From: Odontocerum albicorne
Lineage: Eukaryota; Arthropoda; Insecta; Trichoptera; Odontoceridae
Length of the DNA stretch: 64,000 bases
Direction of reading: 5' to 3'
NCBI GenBank assembly: GCA_949825065.1
Contig: OX463859.1
Location: 22,151,847-22,215,846 of the forward strand
Positions 33,665 through 44,190 of this stretch are shown piece after piece (the stretch's first letter is position 1; the number at the start of each line of letters is the position of its first letter). The notes under the pieces are model-generated. The model had not been told where the DNA came from, ran no database searches, and was given only the letters and a program-made list of their open reading frames with translations. The position numbers and the translations under genes are program-made.

Positions 33665-34145
33665 AAACATCCTATAACGCTTTTTCCCTCTCAGAATAGG
33701 CAGAGAGCACAGATCGTCAGACTTTTCTACCTCGACACATATATTTCGCCTCTTCTACATCTATACACCTCCTTATACAACTCCTACGTTTTCTCCTATT
33801 TCTACGTTTCCCTCTTTCAAAATATCATTAAATTGATCCAACCATATTTTCTTTGACTTTCCTTCCTCACAACTTCTACGCACATTTGCATTATATTTTT
33901 GTTTTGTTAGTCTTTCTTCATCCTACATGCCCAAACCATCTCAAAGTGCTCTTTTTCGCCTTAGTCAACATATCAGCATTAAATTTGCAATAATTCCTAA
34001 TCGCTTTATGCTATTATCTGTTACACATTGTTGCCCCATGTATTTTTTTCAGTGCACACATTCCTACAACCTTTATTTACCTCCTTTCAGACATGTTTTA
34101 CGTACACTCTTAAATTCAAAAGTGTCAACTACCGCCCTTGTATAA
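33665..34145 (-). mobile_element. LINE-A C-terminal and 3' end remnant
   Basis: In reverse orientation it carries ATAACGCTTTTTCCCTCTCA, AGAGCACAGATCGTCAGACT, TCATTAAATTGATCCAACCA and CCCAAACCATCTCAAAGTGC. The same blocks in the same order occur at 42.7-43.3 kb, with about 75 percent similarity by eye. Confidence 0.65.
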
Positions 34146-34807
34146 TCTTGTCAAAATCTAATTTAACGTGTTATTAAATTTGTAGAAGATATGAAGATAT
34201 ATCCTCAACTTCCTTATGCAAATGAGCACCTTTTCATATTGATGAGACACTTTTAGTAATTGAGTTGGTTGAGATAAAGTTATGAACGATGGGTTGATAA
34301 TTTGAATTACATTCAACGTTTTCCTAGCTTAATATCACTAGGTGGATCTTAGTTGCCAACAGAAACTCTCTACAAATATATAAAAGAAAAAATCGGTGTG
34401 TTTGTCTGTCTGAATAAACACTTTGTCTTTCTAAATGGTATGTATGCTAATCACAAGAACTAATGGATCACGCTTATTTTTTAGGAACACTGAATATATG
34501 TTATATGTGGCGCGGGTAGAAAACAAATCGTGAGTCGAGTGCGTGAATTGTGATACGCTGGTTGAACTAAGAGAAATGCTTGAACGAAAAAATCGAAAGA
34601 ATGGAACTCAAACCTAAAGTAGACTTCTTTACGAGAAAATTTGAGATAGCATACTTTTTAAAGTTATTTTATAAATTTGTATGTTTTTATTTCTTCGAGT
34701 CACGGTATGAAACAAAATTAATAGGGTCATAAAAAATATATACTCAAACCATGCAATACCTTCATGATTTATTTCCGTTGCCTTGTTGATAAAACACCTG
34801 TCTTCTT

Positions 34808-35096
34808 CTAACGATTGGTTTACAGATTCGATTTTTGATGGTTGGGGTTGTTTTGGAAAAAAAAACCTTTATGGATTTTAGTTAAGTAATTTTTAATATA
34901 AACGTGTATGTATATGGGTGGTTAAAATATATTTTTACATGATTATAAAATTAACGATTGGTTTACAGATTCGATTTTTGATGGTTGGGGTTGTTTTGGA
35001 AAAAACTCCTTTAGGTTTTTAGTGAAGTAGTTTTTAATATATACGAGTGCATACCATATATGGGTGGTTAAAAAATATTTTTGACATGATTATAAA
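34808..35096. repeat. Tandem duplication of about 143 bp
   Basis: The unit beginning AACGATTGGTTTACAGATTC and ending TTTACATGATTATAAAA occurs at 34,809-34,951 and again from 34,952. The copies differ by several substitutions and a short insertion. Confidence 0.9.
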
Positions 35097-35214
35097 ACAT
35101 GAATCTCTGTTTATAAAGAAACATATGGTGATTAACAATAGTTTTTGAAGAGTTCAAAACGCGCAAGACCAAATTGCAGGTTTCTACAAATTTTTGAAAA
35201 AAAACTGAGTAATT

Positions 35215-35330
35215 ATAATATAGGAGTAGTGTGGATGTGGAGAAGACGAAAAATGTATGTCACGGTAGGAATATCTGGCTCTTTCTCTACCTACCTCTAT
35301 AAGGAGACAGCGTTATGGTTTGTATGTCGT
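35215..35330 (+). mobile_element. LINE-A 3' end remnant
   Basis: GGATGTGGAGAAGACGAAAA and TCTGGCTCTTTCTCTACCTA, then GGAGACAGCGTTATGGTTTG, follow the LINE-A terminal block. Confidence 0.55.
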
Positions 35331-36089
35331 TGTAAGAAAGCATTGTTTAGCGAACGGTGTCTGCCATTTCATGGATTTTTTCTTAGGAATCTATTTACGT
35401 TTTTATATAATTCATCAAATAAATACTACATAAATAAATATTTTTACTAGGAATTTCATCCGTAAGTCTCGTGAGTTGGCTGTTTTATGCAATTTTTATT
35501 TTGTTCAAAGTAAGAAAAGGTATTTCTTAGTTACGATAGACTTGGCAGATATTGTTCCCAAGCATCCAGAATGGTCCAGTGTTTCTCTCGACCAAAATAA
35601 TTCCTTTGATCCCACAATATACGTCCGCTAAATCAACAAATCTAAAAGCCTCCATTCCACATTTTCTCTTTTTTTTCCATTCCTATTGTCACGAGAGCTC
35701 TATCTGAAATTGAGAAGATATCTATAAATGGTTAAGTTCTGTGACTCTCAAACGAATAACGACAAAATTAAGTAGAAAGTATAACAAATATTGTTTGTTG
35801 ATCTGTTCTCAGATGTCAATCTAAAATAAGGATAAAAGCTTTTTAACACTCATCCGATTTCTATATGCTTAGTTTTGCCCATACTTGATTTGTCCATATA
35901 CGTATGTTTTTACAGGGTCGATCGTCCTGGATTGTCTCTTGGTAAACATATATTCTTTTAAGCTCTCCCTATTTTTTTTGATAATATTATTAAACATTTT
36001 GTTGTTCTTTTAATATATACTATATATTTAAAGTGATGTCTTGATCTCCTAGATTTGTTGTCTTTCATGTCCTGACAGTTAAAATTCTA
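35331..36089. other. Intron sequence, nothing recognised
   Basis: No coding block or repeat family identified. Confidence 0.4.
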
Positions 36090-36160
36090 GTGGCATTGTT
36101 GGTAACACTAGTATTTCCACTAGAGAGTTTGAAGTTCGATTCCCGATGCTAGCCAGAAAA
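36090..36160 (+). repeat. tRNA-like SINE fragment
   Basis: TAGTGGCATTGTTGGTAACA gives an A-box-like part and GTTTGAAGTTCGATTCCCGA a B-box-like part. No working tRNA fold. Confidence 0.45.
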
Positions 36161-36379
36161 AAGAGTACCGGTATCATGAAAGAATTCGTCTGATAATACT
36201 TACACACGCTAGAGGTTTACGAGTGTTATGATTTGTCTATACGCGGAAGTATTTCCAAAACTTGTAATGGTAAATTGTGAGTTACTTGCCTACACTAATG
36301 GTTCTTAGTTGTAAATCTAGCATCGAGGTGCTTCATTGACCAGGTGAAGTAAAAGAGCTCTTAAATACCATAAAATATA

Positions 36380-36690
36380 TAAAGGTTGCTTATTTTGGTT
36401 ATGTATTGAGAGAAGAAAAACCACTTCCCGAAATTAATATTGAAAGAAAATATTAAGGGTAGATGCAGAATCAATAGAAGACGTCTGAATTGGTTTACGA
36501 ATGGACAGTTAAGAAGCTTTACCGTTCTACCAATGAAATATATATTTTCTCAATAGCGAACGCCGACGAAATGGGGACCGCCACGGTACATGATAAAGAA
36601 TGGTTCTAAGCTTGGAGATTACATTACTTGGGATAAAGACAATATTGTTTCCTGGCCACGCTTTTAAACACACCGGATATTTTGAGGAGT
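36380..36690 (+). mobile_element. LINE-B C-terminal remnant
   Basis: One frame reads AYFGYVLREEKPLPE near 36,390-36,430 and another GRCRINRRRLNWF near 36,458-36,497. These correspond to the (Y)LGHVLR...GR...R..SWL region after the reverse transcriptase of a second LINE type, also seen at 56.0-56.5 kb. Frameshifted and old. Confidence 0.55.
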
Positions 36691-37139
36691 ATCCTACGAA
36701 TTAGTCAATGTCATAAAACGTCGTGAATATAATAATGTCATATTTAATCTGGTTCTTTTTTAGCAAATATTACATGCTTACCATAAGTACTTTCTATGAT
36801 TCTGTCTCCCTATTGCTGGGCACAGATTTCTTTCTTTAAACACCATCCCTGTTTACCGGTTTCTGCCTTTTCCTCTTTACTGGTTCTAGCCTAAAAGTCA
36901 GACTAATTCGTTGGCTGTCTTTAAAGCTCCTAAATCATGTTCACAGGCTCCCTAAAGGAACAATTCAACAGCATACCTTAAGTTAATGTCATTTTGCGCA
37001 TTCTTAGTTATTCTTGGCATTCTTAGTTATTCTTAGTATTCTATCTTTGGCATCGTGCACCAAAGTAATCTTCTGTATATTGGGAAATTTGTCCCTCAAG
37101 GAAATACCAATCATAAATAGGTACATACAGTATTTATCA

Positions 37140-37659
37140 TAACGACGTATTCCTTGCGGGGTAAACAACAAAATGGATCGGTAAAAGGGCCATTGCTTTT
37201 TATTTTTCTAACCATTTCACTGATCTCATTTGCACGGAGCGTTTGCGTTTTAGATTTACACGGATGATATTCTACTTTTTAAATTCTATGATCCAAAATA
37301 CAAACATATTCTAAAACAGGATTTTTTTAAGTTTATTCTCAAAGTCTCAAATAAGATGTCAAAAAATAAATTGAAACTTAATCCAAGTGAAATGGATTTT
37401 TTTTGGGTGAATTCACCGCAAAGGTAACGTTTTATTGGTGGTGATACGTTATCAGTTATGGGTGTTAGTATTTTTTCAAAAGACAGCATCAAATCTTTCG
37501 ATTTTTATCTTAAAACTAAGCTTTATTTGTATAACTATACGATTTCTTCATGGTTGTATAATCTAAAAGAGTTAAAATTTGGACGTCGATGTCTTTCAAC
37601 AAAATAAATAAAAACTCCTATTAATTCATTTGTTGTATCATCTCTAGATTATTGTGATT
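37140..37659 (+). mobile_element. CR1/Jockey-like LINE reverse transcriptase remnant
   Basis: Across frames one can read TDDILLF (catalytic box) near 37,260, FILKVSNKMSKNKLKLNPSE near 37,331-37,392, DTLSVMGVSIF near 37,446-37,478, and VVSSLDYC near 37,633-37,656. The order matches ADD..., LKLNPSKTE..., LGV..., SRLDYC... of CR1/L2-type reverse transcriptases. The reading stops exactly where the Penelope-like inverted pair begins, so that pair was inserted into this older LINE. Confidence 0.65.
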
Positions 37660-37801
37660 ATTGTAATTTATTTTTAACAAACACTGTTTATTCCACTTTT
37701 TTATGACGGTATAACCCTACCGGTTTCAAGGCTTTCACCTCATCTTCAGGGGAGCGCAAACAAGACTAAATGCTGTTCGGACTGGTACCGATATAGACAC
37801 T

Positions 37802-38440
37802 TCAACGGTTGGAGGCGGGAGGGGTGAGGGGAAGGCTAGGTATTATTTCGGCCAAGAGCGGGGAGATTTTGGGGAAATAACTATTCAACAGATGCTCTGA
37901 TCTGTATATTGACTTAGAAATTTCTAGGGCCTCCAATCTGTCCAATCTATTTCCGTTGTCGCTAATATGTAAGAATTTGGCATCATTGATAGAAAAAGTA
38001 TGATTCTCACGGTGACAATGATTAGCCATTTCAGAATAAATTAGAGGATTTGTTAAGGCAGATTGGTGTTCACGAAATCTCTTTTCAAAAGATCTTCCTG
38101 TCTTTCCTATATAGAAATTATCACAGTCAGCACATAAAAGTTTATACACACCGCTGTTGTTAAGTATTCCATTTTTGCCTTTCCCATTAAATAAGAGTTT
38201 CCGGAGATTGAAGTTAGTGTAAAAAGCTGGCTTTATGTGACTTGGAATATTTTTGGTTATTTCATTTGATATATTTTTTATAAATAGGACTTTGCTCCAT
38301 TTATAGGTATGCTTATAGGTGTCGTTAAATATATAATCTTTTATGAGTTTCTTTTTTGTTTTGTTTTTTAAAAGTGAATCAATGAGGCTTCCAGGATAGC
38401 CATTAAAAGAGATTTCGTGAACACCAATCTGCCTTAACAA
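37802..38440 (-). pseudogene. Penelope-like protein C-terminus with GIY-YIG nuclease domain
   Basis: The 212-residue stretch starts artificially: its first ten residues (MLRQIGVHEI) come from the opposite arm. Then comes linker sequence after the reverse transcriptase (YPGSLIDSLLKNKTKKKLIK), then GVYKLLCADCDNFYIGKTGR with SFEKRFREH, then HCHRENHTF. GVY, YIG, the Arg after it and a later Glu (LEALEIS) are the expected nuclease residues. CADC with the following His residues suggests a metal site, as in other Penelope-like nucleases. The reverse transcriptase itself is absent. Confidence 0.85.
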
Positions 38441-38460
38441 ATCCTCTAATTTATTCTGAA

Positions 38461-38688
38461 ATGGCTAATCATTGTCACCGTGAGAATCATACTTTTTCTA
38501 TCAATGATGCCAAATTCTTACATATTAGCGACAACGGAAATAGATTGGACAGATTGGAGGCCCTAGAAATTTCTAAGTCAATATACAGATCAGAGCATCT
38601 GTTGAATAGTTATTTCCCCAAAATCTCCCCGCTCTTGGCCGAAATAATACCTAGCCTTCCCCTCACCCCTCCCGCCTCCAACCGTTGA
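38461..38688 (+). pseudogene. Penelope-like nuclease C-terminal part, right arm copy
   Basis: This 75-residue stretch is identical to the last 75 residues of the left copy. It lacks the GVY and YIG motifs, so it cannot act as a nuclease. Confidence 0.85.
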
Positions 38689-39234
38689 AGTGTCTATATC
38701 GGTACCAGTCCGAACAGCATTTAGTCTTGTTTGCGCTCCCCTGAAGATGAGGTGAAAGCCTTGAAACCGGTAGGGTTATACCGTCATAAAAAAGTGGAAT
38801 AAACAGTGTTTGTTAAAAATAAATTACAATGTCTTTAAACCTCCACAACGTTAATGCCTTAACTATAAACAACTTATTGTGATTATATTCATCTTGGTGT
38901 TCCTGGCAGCGGGTAAATTCTGAAAGTCATGTGATAGTCACAAATATTTGATATCTTAGTAAGATATATCTTTGCATCTTTCAAATCTGTGTCTGAGCCA
39001 TTTTTTTTTTTTTTGGAGAAGAATAAAATTTTGAGTCAATTTTTGTCTTAATCGAATAAATTAATTGTTACGAAAAGATCCTATTAGGCGGCATCCTGCT
39101 GATGCTGCTTCTGTTGCGTGAAATGGTCTTCTCCTTAGCGTTAGAGATATGGGTGGCGTGTGCAGCTTTAAGAAACACTGGAAGGCAACACTTTTAGGGA
39201 GATCTTATAAAAAATATATGATTATATATAAAAA

Positions 39235-39478
39235 CTACACCCAAAGACGAATGTATAACTATCACATATCGACGAATGTATAACTATCACGACTTTCCTT
39301 GGCATAGACATATGCAGACCCAACCACTTCTGATCCTTACACTGAACTTATTTTTTTTGTCACATTTTAAATGTATTAATAATAATTGGTTTGTTGAATC
39401 ATTCCGAGTTATAGCGCCCTTAAGGAAAGTCTACTCTCTAAATGGCGCTGTATAAAAAATCATTTTATTATTATTATG
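39235..39478 (+). repeat. TTA-tailed dispersed repeat, copy 4
   Basis: It has head GAATGTATAACTATCACATA (partly doubled within 39,251-39,292), CAACCACTTC in the middle, and tail AGCGCCCTTAAGGAAAGTCT, then GGCGCTGTATAAAAAATCAT and TTTATTATTATT. Confidence 0.6.
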
Positions 39479-39924
39479 TGGCAAAGAGAACAGGTTCAAA
39501 CTTTTCTATCCATATACACAACATTCACCTTCTCTCCATTCATACATTTCATCACTCGTTATTATGTATATTTTTATATAACTCTACTTGTTCCAGTTTT
39601 TCTGAATTAATCTTTACGTAAAAAACACGTTTAACAACACCTATGTCTATTGTTTAACCATGAAATTTGATCCTTGATTCATATTGTATCTTTCAGCATG
39701 TCTGATTGGTGATTCAGACACATATTAAAAAGCATGATCTGGAGACAATATTGCGACTAACCTAGCCTTTAGTTTAAAAAAACCTCTAGTAGTCAGATAA
39801 CTCACTGTTTGCCATTGCACGTGATGGCAACACTACTGCACATGAAAAGACCATAATACTACTACACGTACTCGACGCATGCGAGTGTTGTTACCAGGCT
39901 AGGACCCTTTTATTTATTTATTTT

Positions 39925-39990
39925 TCGTTATGAATCGAATCCAAAACCTCTTCAAGGAAGTCAAGCATCTTATCAACTAGGCTATAAATT
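39925..39990 (-). repeat. tRNA-derived SINE head fragment
   Basis: The minus strand has TAGCCTAGTTGATAAGATGC (A-box-like) and GGTTTTGGATTCGATTC (B-box-like), close to the fragment at 9.3 kb. Confidence 0.5.
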
Positions 39991-40004
39991 ACAGACTTTC
40001 TTTT

Positions 40005-40130
40005 CCAATCAAATGACATATTCATATAGCGCTATTAAAAGAGCAAACTATCCTCAAGGACGCTCTAACTTGGGACCTGAAACCACTTTTACTAAACAAA
40101 TCAGACATGACAACTATAGCAGTGCCCGAG
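40005..40130 (-). repeat. TTA-tailed dispersed repeat, copy 5 (3' part)
   Basis: In reverse it carries ATATAGCGCTATTAAAAGAG, CTCAAGGACGCTCTAACTTG and GGACCTGAAACC. The (TAA)n tail is missing. Confidence 0.5.
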
Positions 40131-40724
40131 CGAATCATTTTTAAGTCTTTCTTTGTTTACAATATAACCTTGTAGGATTATTGCCATGTAACGATCCCCC
40201 CAACCAACCAGAAAAATGTTTATGAGGCTTTGATTGAAAATGAACGTCATCCATAACTTCATTTTACTTTCGATCAAAAAAAAAACATTATTAAATAGAT
40301 CATGAACTAATGTTGAGAATAACTGACTTATTTAAAATAAAATAGTTTCGTTCTTTTGTTCATTGGACTCCGATTTTTTTAGAAAATCCGTCTCACCCAT
40401 AAGTTACTTTTATTTTTATTTTAACCGCTAATATTTTACAGCAATATAGAAGCAAGTGATCATTATACCTCCAAAAATATGTTATCCTTACATATTTTTA
40501 TTATATTCTTAATTTAAAGTACACAAAAAGTAGATTGAAATATATTTTACGAGTCTTGGTATCTACCCATCTTATAATGAAAAAATGTATACTTGGGAAT
40601 AATATTTGTAATGAGGTTCTTTTTAAAGACAAACAAATCTTGAAACGAAACATAAAATGTATAAGTTTTACATTTTCAAATACTACTTGGCATAATTCTA
40701 AAATCAACTCATAAAATAATAGAA

Positions 40725-40890
40725 GAAGGCAATTGAATAGATTTAAGTAGTAAATGCAAGGAACAAAAGAAATGGTTTGACGAGATATATAGATTTGGAG
40801 AACGCCTATGTGCGTGAATAGACAAATTTTTCCTCTCTACTTTTCACCAAAGGGACACGGCCTAAGAGAATTAATGGTATTAGGAAAATC
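40725..40890 (+). mobile_element. LINE-A 3' end remnant
   Basis: AGAAATGGTTTGACGAGATA and GGAGAACGCCTATGTGCGTG, then CTCTCTACTTTTCACCAAAG, resemble the LINE-A terminal region. Confidence 0.45.
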
Positions 40891-40898
40891 AAAATATT

Positions 40899-41335
40899 GG
40901 TTAACCAAATAAATTGTTCTTAGCCTACACTGCCAGGGGAAACGACGTTTTAGCATGTATTATATAAACCTATTAGCACCATGGTTAACTAAATAAATTA
41001 TTCTTAGCCTACACTGCCAGGGAAACGACGTTTTAGCATGTATTATATAAACTTATTAGCACCATGGTTAACTAAATAAATTATTCTTAGCCTACACTGC
41101 CAGGGAAACGACGTTTTAGCTTGTATTATATAAACGTATTAGCACCATGGTCAACAAAATAAATTATTCTTAGCCTACACCAACAGGGAAACGGCATTTT
41201 AGCATGTATTATATAAACGTATTAGCACTATGGTTAGCAAAATTATTTTTTGTCAGCGTACACCGACAGGGAACCGTCATTTTAGTATGTATTATATAAA
41301 CGCATTTACACTATGGTTAACCAAATAAACTATTT
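40899..41335. repeat. Tandem array, five units of 83-84 bp plus a partial unit
   Basis: Units start at 40,899, 40,983, 41,066, 41,149 and 41,232, with a partial from 41,315. The unit begins GGTTAACTAAATAAATTATT and contains TAGCCTACACTGCCAGGGAA and GCATGTATTATATAAAC. The first three are nearly identical and the last two diverge, so growth was from the left side. Confidence 0.95.
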
Positions 41336-42488
41336 TCATGTAATATTTACAGCTGTATTTTATGTTATCTCAGAATATATATTATACAACACTTTTTGTA
41401 ATTAATGCCAATAAAATAAGGGCATAACAAAAAGTCGGATGCCCCAAAAGCATAAGCACACGTTTTAAATATTTATTTTTCTTATCTGAAAAAATCTAAA
41501 AATCAAATATAGATCTTTATAAAAAAATGTAAAAATCAAATACAAATCTCGATGAAAAAAAAACAAAAATATCAAAAATTTATCTCCATAAAAAATAGAA
41601 CATAGAAATTTATAAAAATATATAAATAAAAAACAGATCTTTATAAAAAAATGTGAAAATCATATAAAAATTTATATTAATGATTTTTATGAATTCGACA
41701 AAATACGAGTATAATTCCGCTCGTTTATCAAAACATGTATTTTAGATTAGTTAATTTAAAGTCGAGAAGATCTCGATAAAAAACCAAATGCAGTTCTTTA
41801 AAAAAATAAATAAATCAAATACAGATAAAAAAATATAAATACATGCAAATATCAAATAGGTATAAAAAATGCAAATGTCAAATAGATATAAAAATGTAAA
41901 TATCAAATGGAGATCTCAAAATAAAATACAGATCCCAAACTATGCGCTGTATACTTTTATGGATGTATCATGTATTTAGATACTTATTAGGCATTTTTGT
42001 TACATAAAAAATGTTTTATCATTTGAAAAATCCTATACATAACATAAAGTGCAAATGTAACTAGGAGATATTTCTATAATCTGTTTTTTATCAAGACGAC
42101 CTTTTCCTGAGATGTGAATTCTTTCCCATACTCCCTTTTCTTCCATGTCTAAAGTGGTCTTCTCGAGAACTTGCTACCAATTGTGTCGCGGTGCACAACC
42201 CTATCCGGGTGGTTGAATATTACCCATTTCAATTTTCATTTTTCATTTTCACTTATACGAGTCACTCGTAGATATATTAAAAAGCTTTTAAAAGACTTTC
42301 ATAAATTTAAAAGGCAGCGTTTTAATGGAAAATGATTTATTGTTTTTAAATACAAGCAAGAAAACTTATTTTTTATGTAATCACGAGTGACATTTATATA
42401 GTTTAACGTTTTTCTTCTTTGCTACATCCAAGAAAGATAAATAAAACATGAGAAGTTCCCATTATGAAGGTGTTATCTTTCACAACAG
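41336..42488. other. AT-rich intron with degenerate ATCAAATA-type repeats
   Basis: Between about 41,490 and 41,940, short pieces like AAAATCAAATACAAATC and AAATATCAAATAG recur irregularly. A near-palindrome TACGAGTCACTCGTA lies near 42,256. No gene seen. Confidence 0.5.
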
Positions 42489-42607
42489 GTGGCAAAGCTT
42501 GTTTACCGACTGCCGATGATCTGGATTATGTATCCAAGCAACTGGAATTGCAGGATTACAGGGCAAAGTGTATTGCAAGGCTGAAGGCGCTTTCAGAAAA
42601 ATCCTGA
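42489..42607 (+). CDS. Candidate short alternative terminal exon of the Osiris-like gene
   Basis: After the acceptor TTATCTTTCACAACAG (ends 42,488), a frame that fits the one base left by the DUF1676 exon is open for 38 codons and ends in TGA. It reads GKACLPTADDLDYVSKQLEL, then QDYRAKCIARLKALSEKS. The composition (acid/base-balanced, amphipathic, two Cys) looks like protein, and GC is higher than in the flanks. It would give a protein of about 381 residues with signal peptide and hydrophobic domain but none of the later exons. The first possible polyadenylation AATAAA is more than 800 bases away, and no donor allows it to be internal in frame. It might also be a decayed exon. Confidence 0.45.
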
Positions 42608-42744
42608 AAGTAACATAAGTATAACCTAGTTATCGTTAGAATGAAAATTCCTCGTCTAATTAAATTTTGTCACATGCAGGATGTAAAGCTCAAGAAAAAG
42701 TTATCAAGACTTTTGTACATTTAATTTTGGTATTCTTACATACA

Positions 42745-43265
42745 AACATACCATCACACTATTCATTACCTTGTCGAGGCAAGCAGAACATACAAAGTGT
42801 CAGAATTTATTATCTCGAAAAACATCCTTCGCTTCTTCCACATCCATACACCGTCTCATACAACTCCTACAATTTATCTAACATTTTCCGTTTCCTTCTT
42901 TCAAAATATTACTCACTTGATCCAACCACACTTCCGCAGGCATTTCCCTACCATGCCTTCCTTGCACAGTTTATTTGTTTTACTAGTCTTTCTTCATTCA
43001 TTCATGTCCACATCATCTTAAAGTGCTTTTCTTCATCTTACTCAACGTATCTCCCTTAAATTCGCATTAGATTCATTTCATTCCGTATTTTGTCACACAT
43101 TGTCCCCCCGTGTATTCATTTCAGTTCATGCATTTTTAAAGCATTGATTCAGCTCTTTTCAGTCCATGTTTCACTCACATAAATTAAAGTTGGTACTAAA
43201 ATGCTACTGTAGTCTGTCATCTTGACAAATTTTATGTTTTAGTGCCCCATTGACTTTATGTTCTA
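42745..43265 (-). mobile_element. LINE-A C-terminal and 3' end remnant
   Basis: In reverse it carries CCTTCGCTTCTTCCACATCC, ATACACCGTCTCATACAACT, CTCACTTGATCCAACCACAC and ATCATCTTAAAGTGC, in the same order as in the copy at 33.7-34.1 kb. The long open frames read along the plus strand are shadows of this. Confidence 0.7.
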
Positions 43266-43596
43266 ACGCTTCAGCCATGAGATATATCTCGTAAATCTTC
43301 CATGATCTTATAATATTACAACAGGAAGATAAAAAATATAGTATATTTCTTTAACGAAGGCAACTTTTTCATCGTTCTTACCCTTTCTCAGTTCCATTTA
43401 TGATCATTGGCCCAAGTTTATAATTTTTTTCTTTTTAAATTAAAGCAAATAAAACGGTCTTTTCTTTTTTTATCTTTAAATAACGTTTTATATCCTCTTA
43501 ACCTGAAATTAGTATGAGCTGTACTAAACAAGATTAAAAAAGAAATTAATTATGATTAAAAATATTTTTGTTTGATATTCATTTTTGATATTTCAG

Positions 43597-43789
43597 GACT
43601 GTCACAATTCTCTGGCGCTTCCTCCAACTTTGGCCAACCCCAAGTTCAGTTAGATGATCAGGACTACAAGGACATGGGTTACACAGAGCCTGACCCTTAC
43701 TCCTATCCCAATCCGGACACTATTGGAACGCTGCCAGCTAATACGCTTTATGGAGCCAAGGACGATATGAATGGAATGGCTATGTCAAG
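43597..43789 (+). CDS. Osiris-like gene, exon after the hydrophobic domain
   Basis: The exon runs from acceptor TTTGATATTTCAG to TCAAG|GTAACA (193 bases, phase 1 in, phase 2 out). Joined to the previous exon it reads KIVGKGLSQFSGASSNF, then QVQLDDQDYKDMGYTEPDPY, then SYPNPDTIGTLPANTLYGAK and MNGMAMSR. It is rich in Tyr, Pro, Asp and Ser and likely lies outside the membrane. GC is well above the intron level. I do not know a defined motif here beyond its place after the DUF1676 segment. Confidence 0.8.
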
Positions 43790-43889
43790 GTAACACATGA
43801 ACAACTGTATATCATTTTTCTTTCCAACGAGGTTTTGCAGATAACTCTAACGTACATTTTGGAATACCAGAAGACCAAATTAATCAATT

Positions 43890-44190
43890 ATTGAAAAGAT
43901 CGATGTTAATATACGAGTACCTCACTATGTGGTGTACGTGGGAAGAATGTATAGATATGACACAGCGTGAAGAGAAAACGACAGCTTTGAGTGGTCGATG
44001 GCAAGAAGTATGAATGACAAAAGAAGCAGATGTCAAATGGAGTCATTAGATGGACTGAGGCTTGTGGAGTACTAATTTTAGGAAGCGTTACACAGGGCAT
44101 GAAATTACTTGGGCTGAGAAAGATTAATGCGGACCATAGTGATCACGAGCCCTAAATATGATAAACAGACCATGATGACGATTGCTTTGT
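43890..44190 (+). mobile_element. LINE C-terminal remnant with ATG-rich end
   Basis: Frames around 43,990-44,110 give DKRSRCQME and similar pieces of the basic post-reverse-transcriptase region. It ends in CCATGATGACGATTG, like the 3' end at 62.3 kb. Heavily decayed. Confidence 0.35.

Larger units (their letters stand above)
37660..38830. mobile_element. Head-to-head inverted pair of Penelope-like elements
   Basis: Left arm 37,660-38,085 (minus orientation) and right arm 38,405-38,830 (plus orientation) are reverse complements over 426 bases with no difference seen; paired positions always add to 76,490. The 319-base spacer carries more of the minus copy. The right copy starts at AAAAGAGATTT, next to RT-proximal sequence of the left copy, so the junction lies inside the element. 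Both 3' ends point outwards. Inverted partial copies are a known habit of Penelope-like elements. Confidence 0.9.

Noticed and set aside
42667..43059. 130-residue plus-strand protein
   Set aside because: It is the reverse reading of a LINE-A end, and overlapping frames are also open there.
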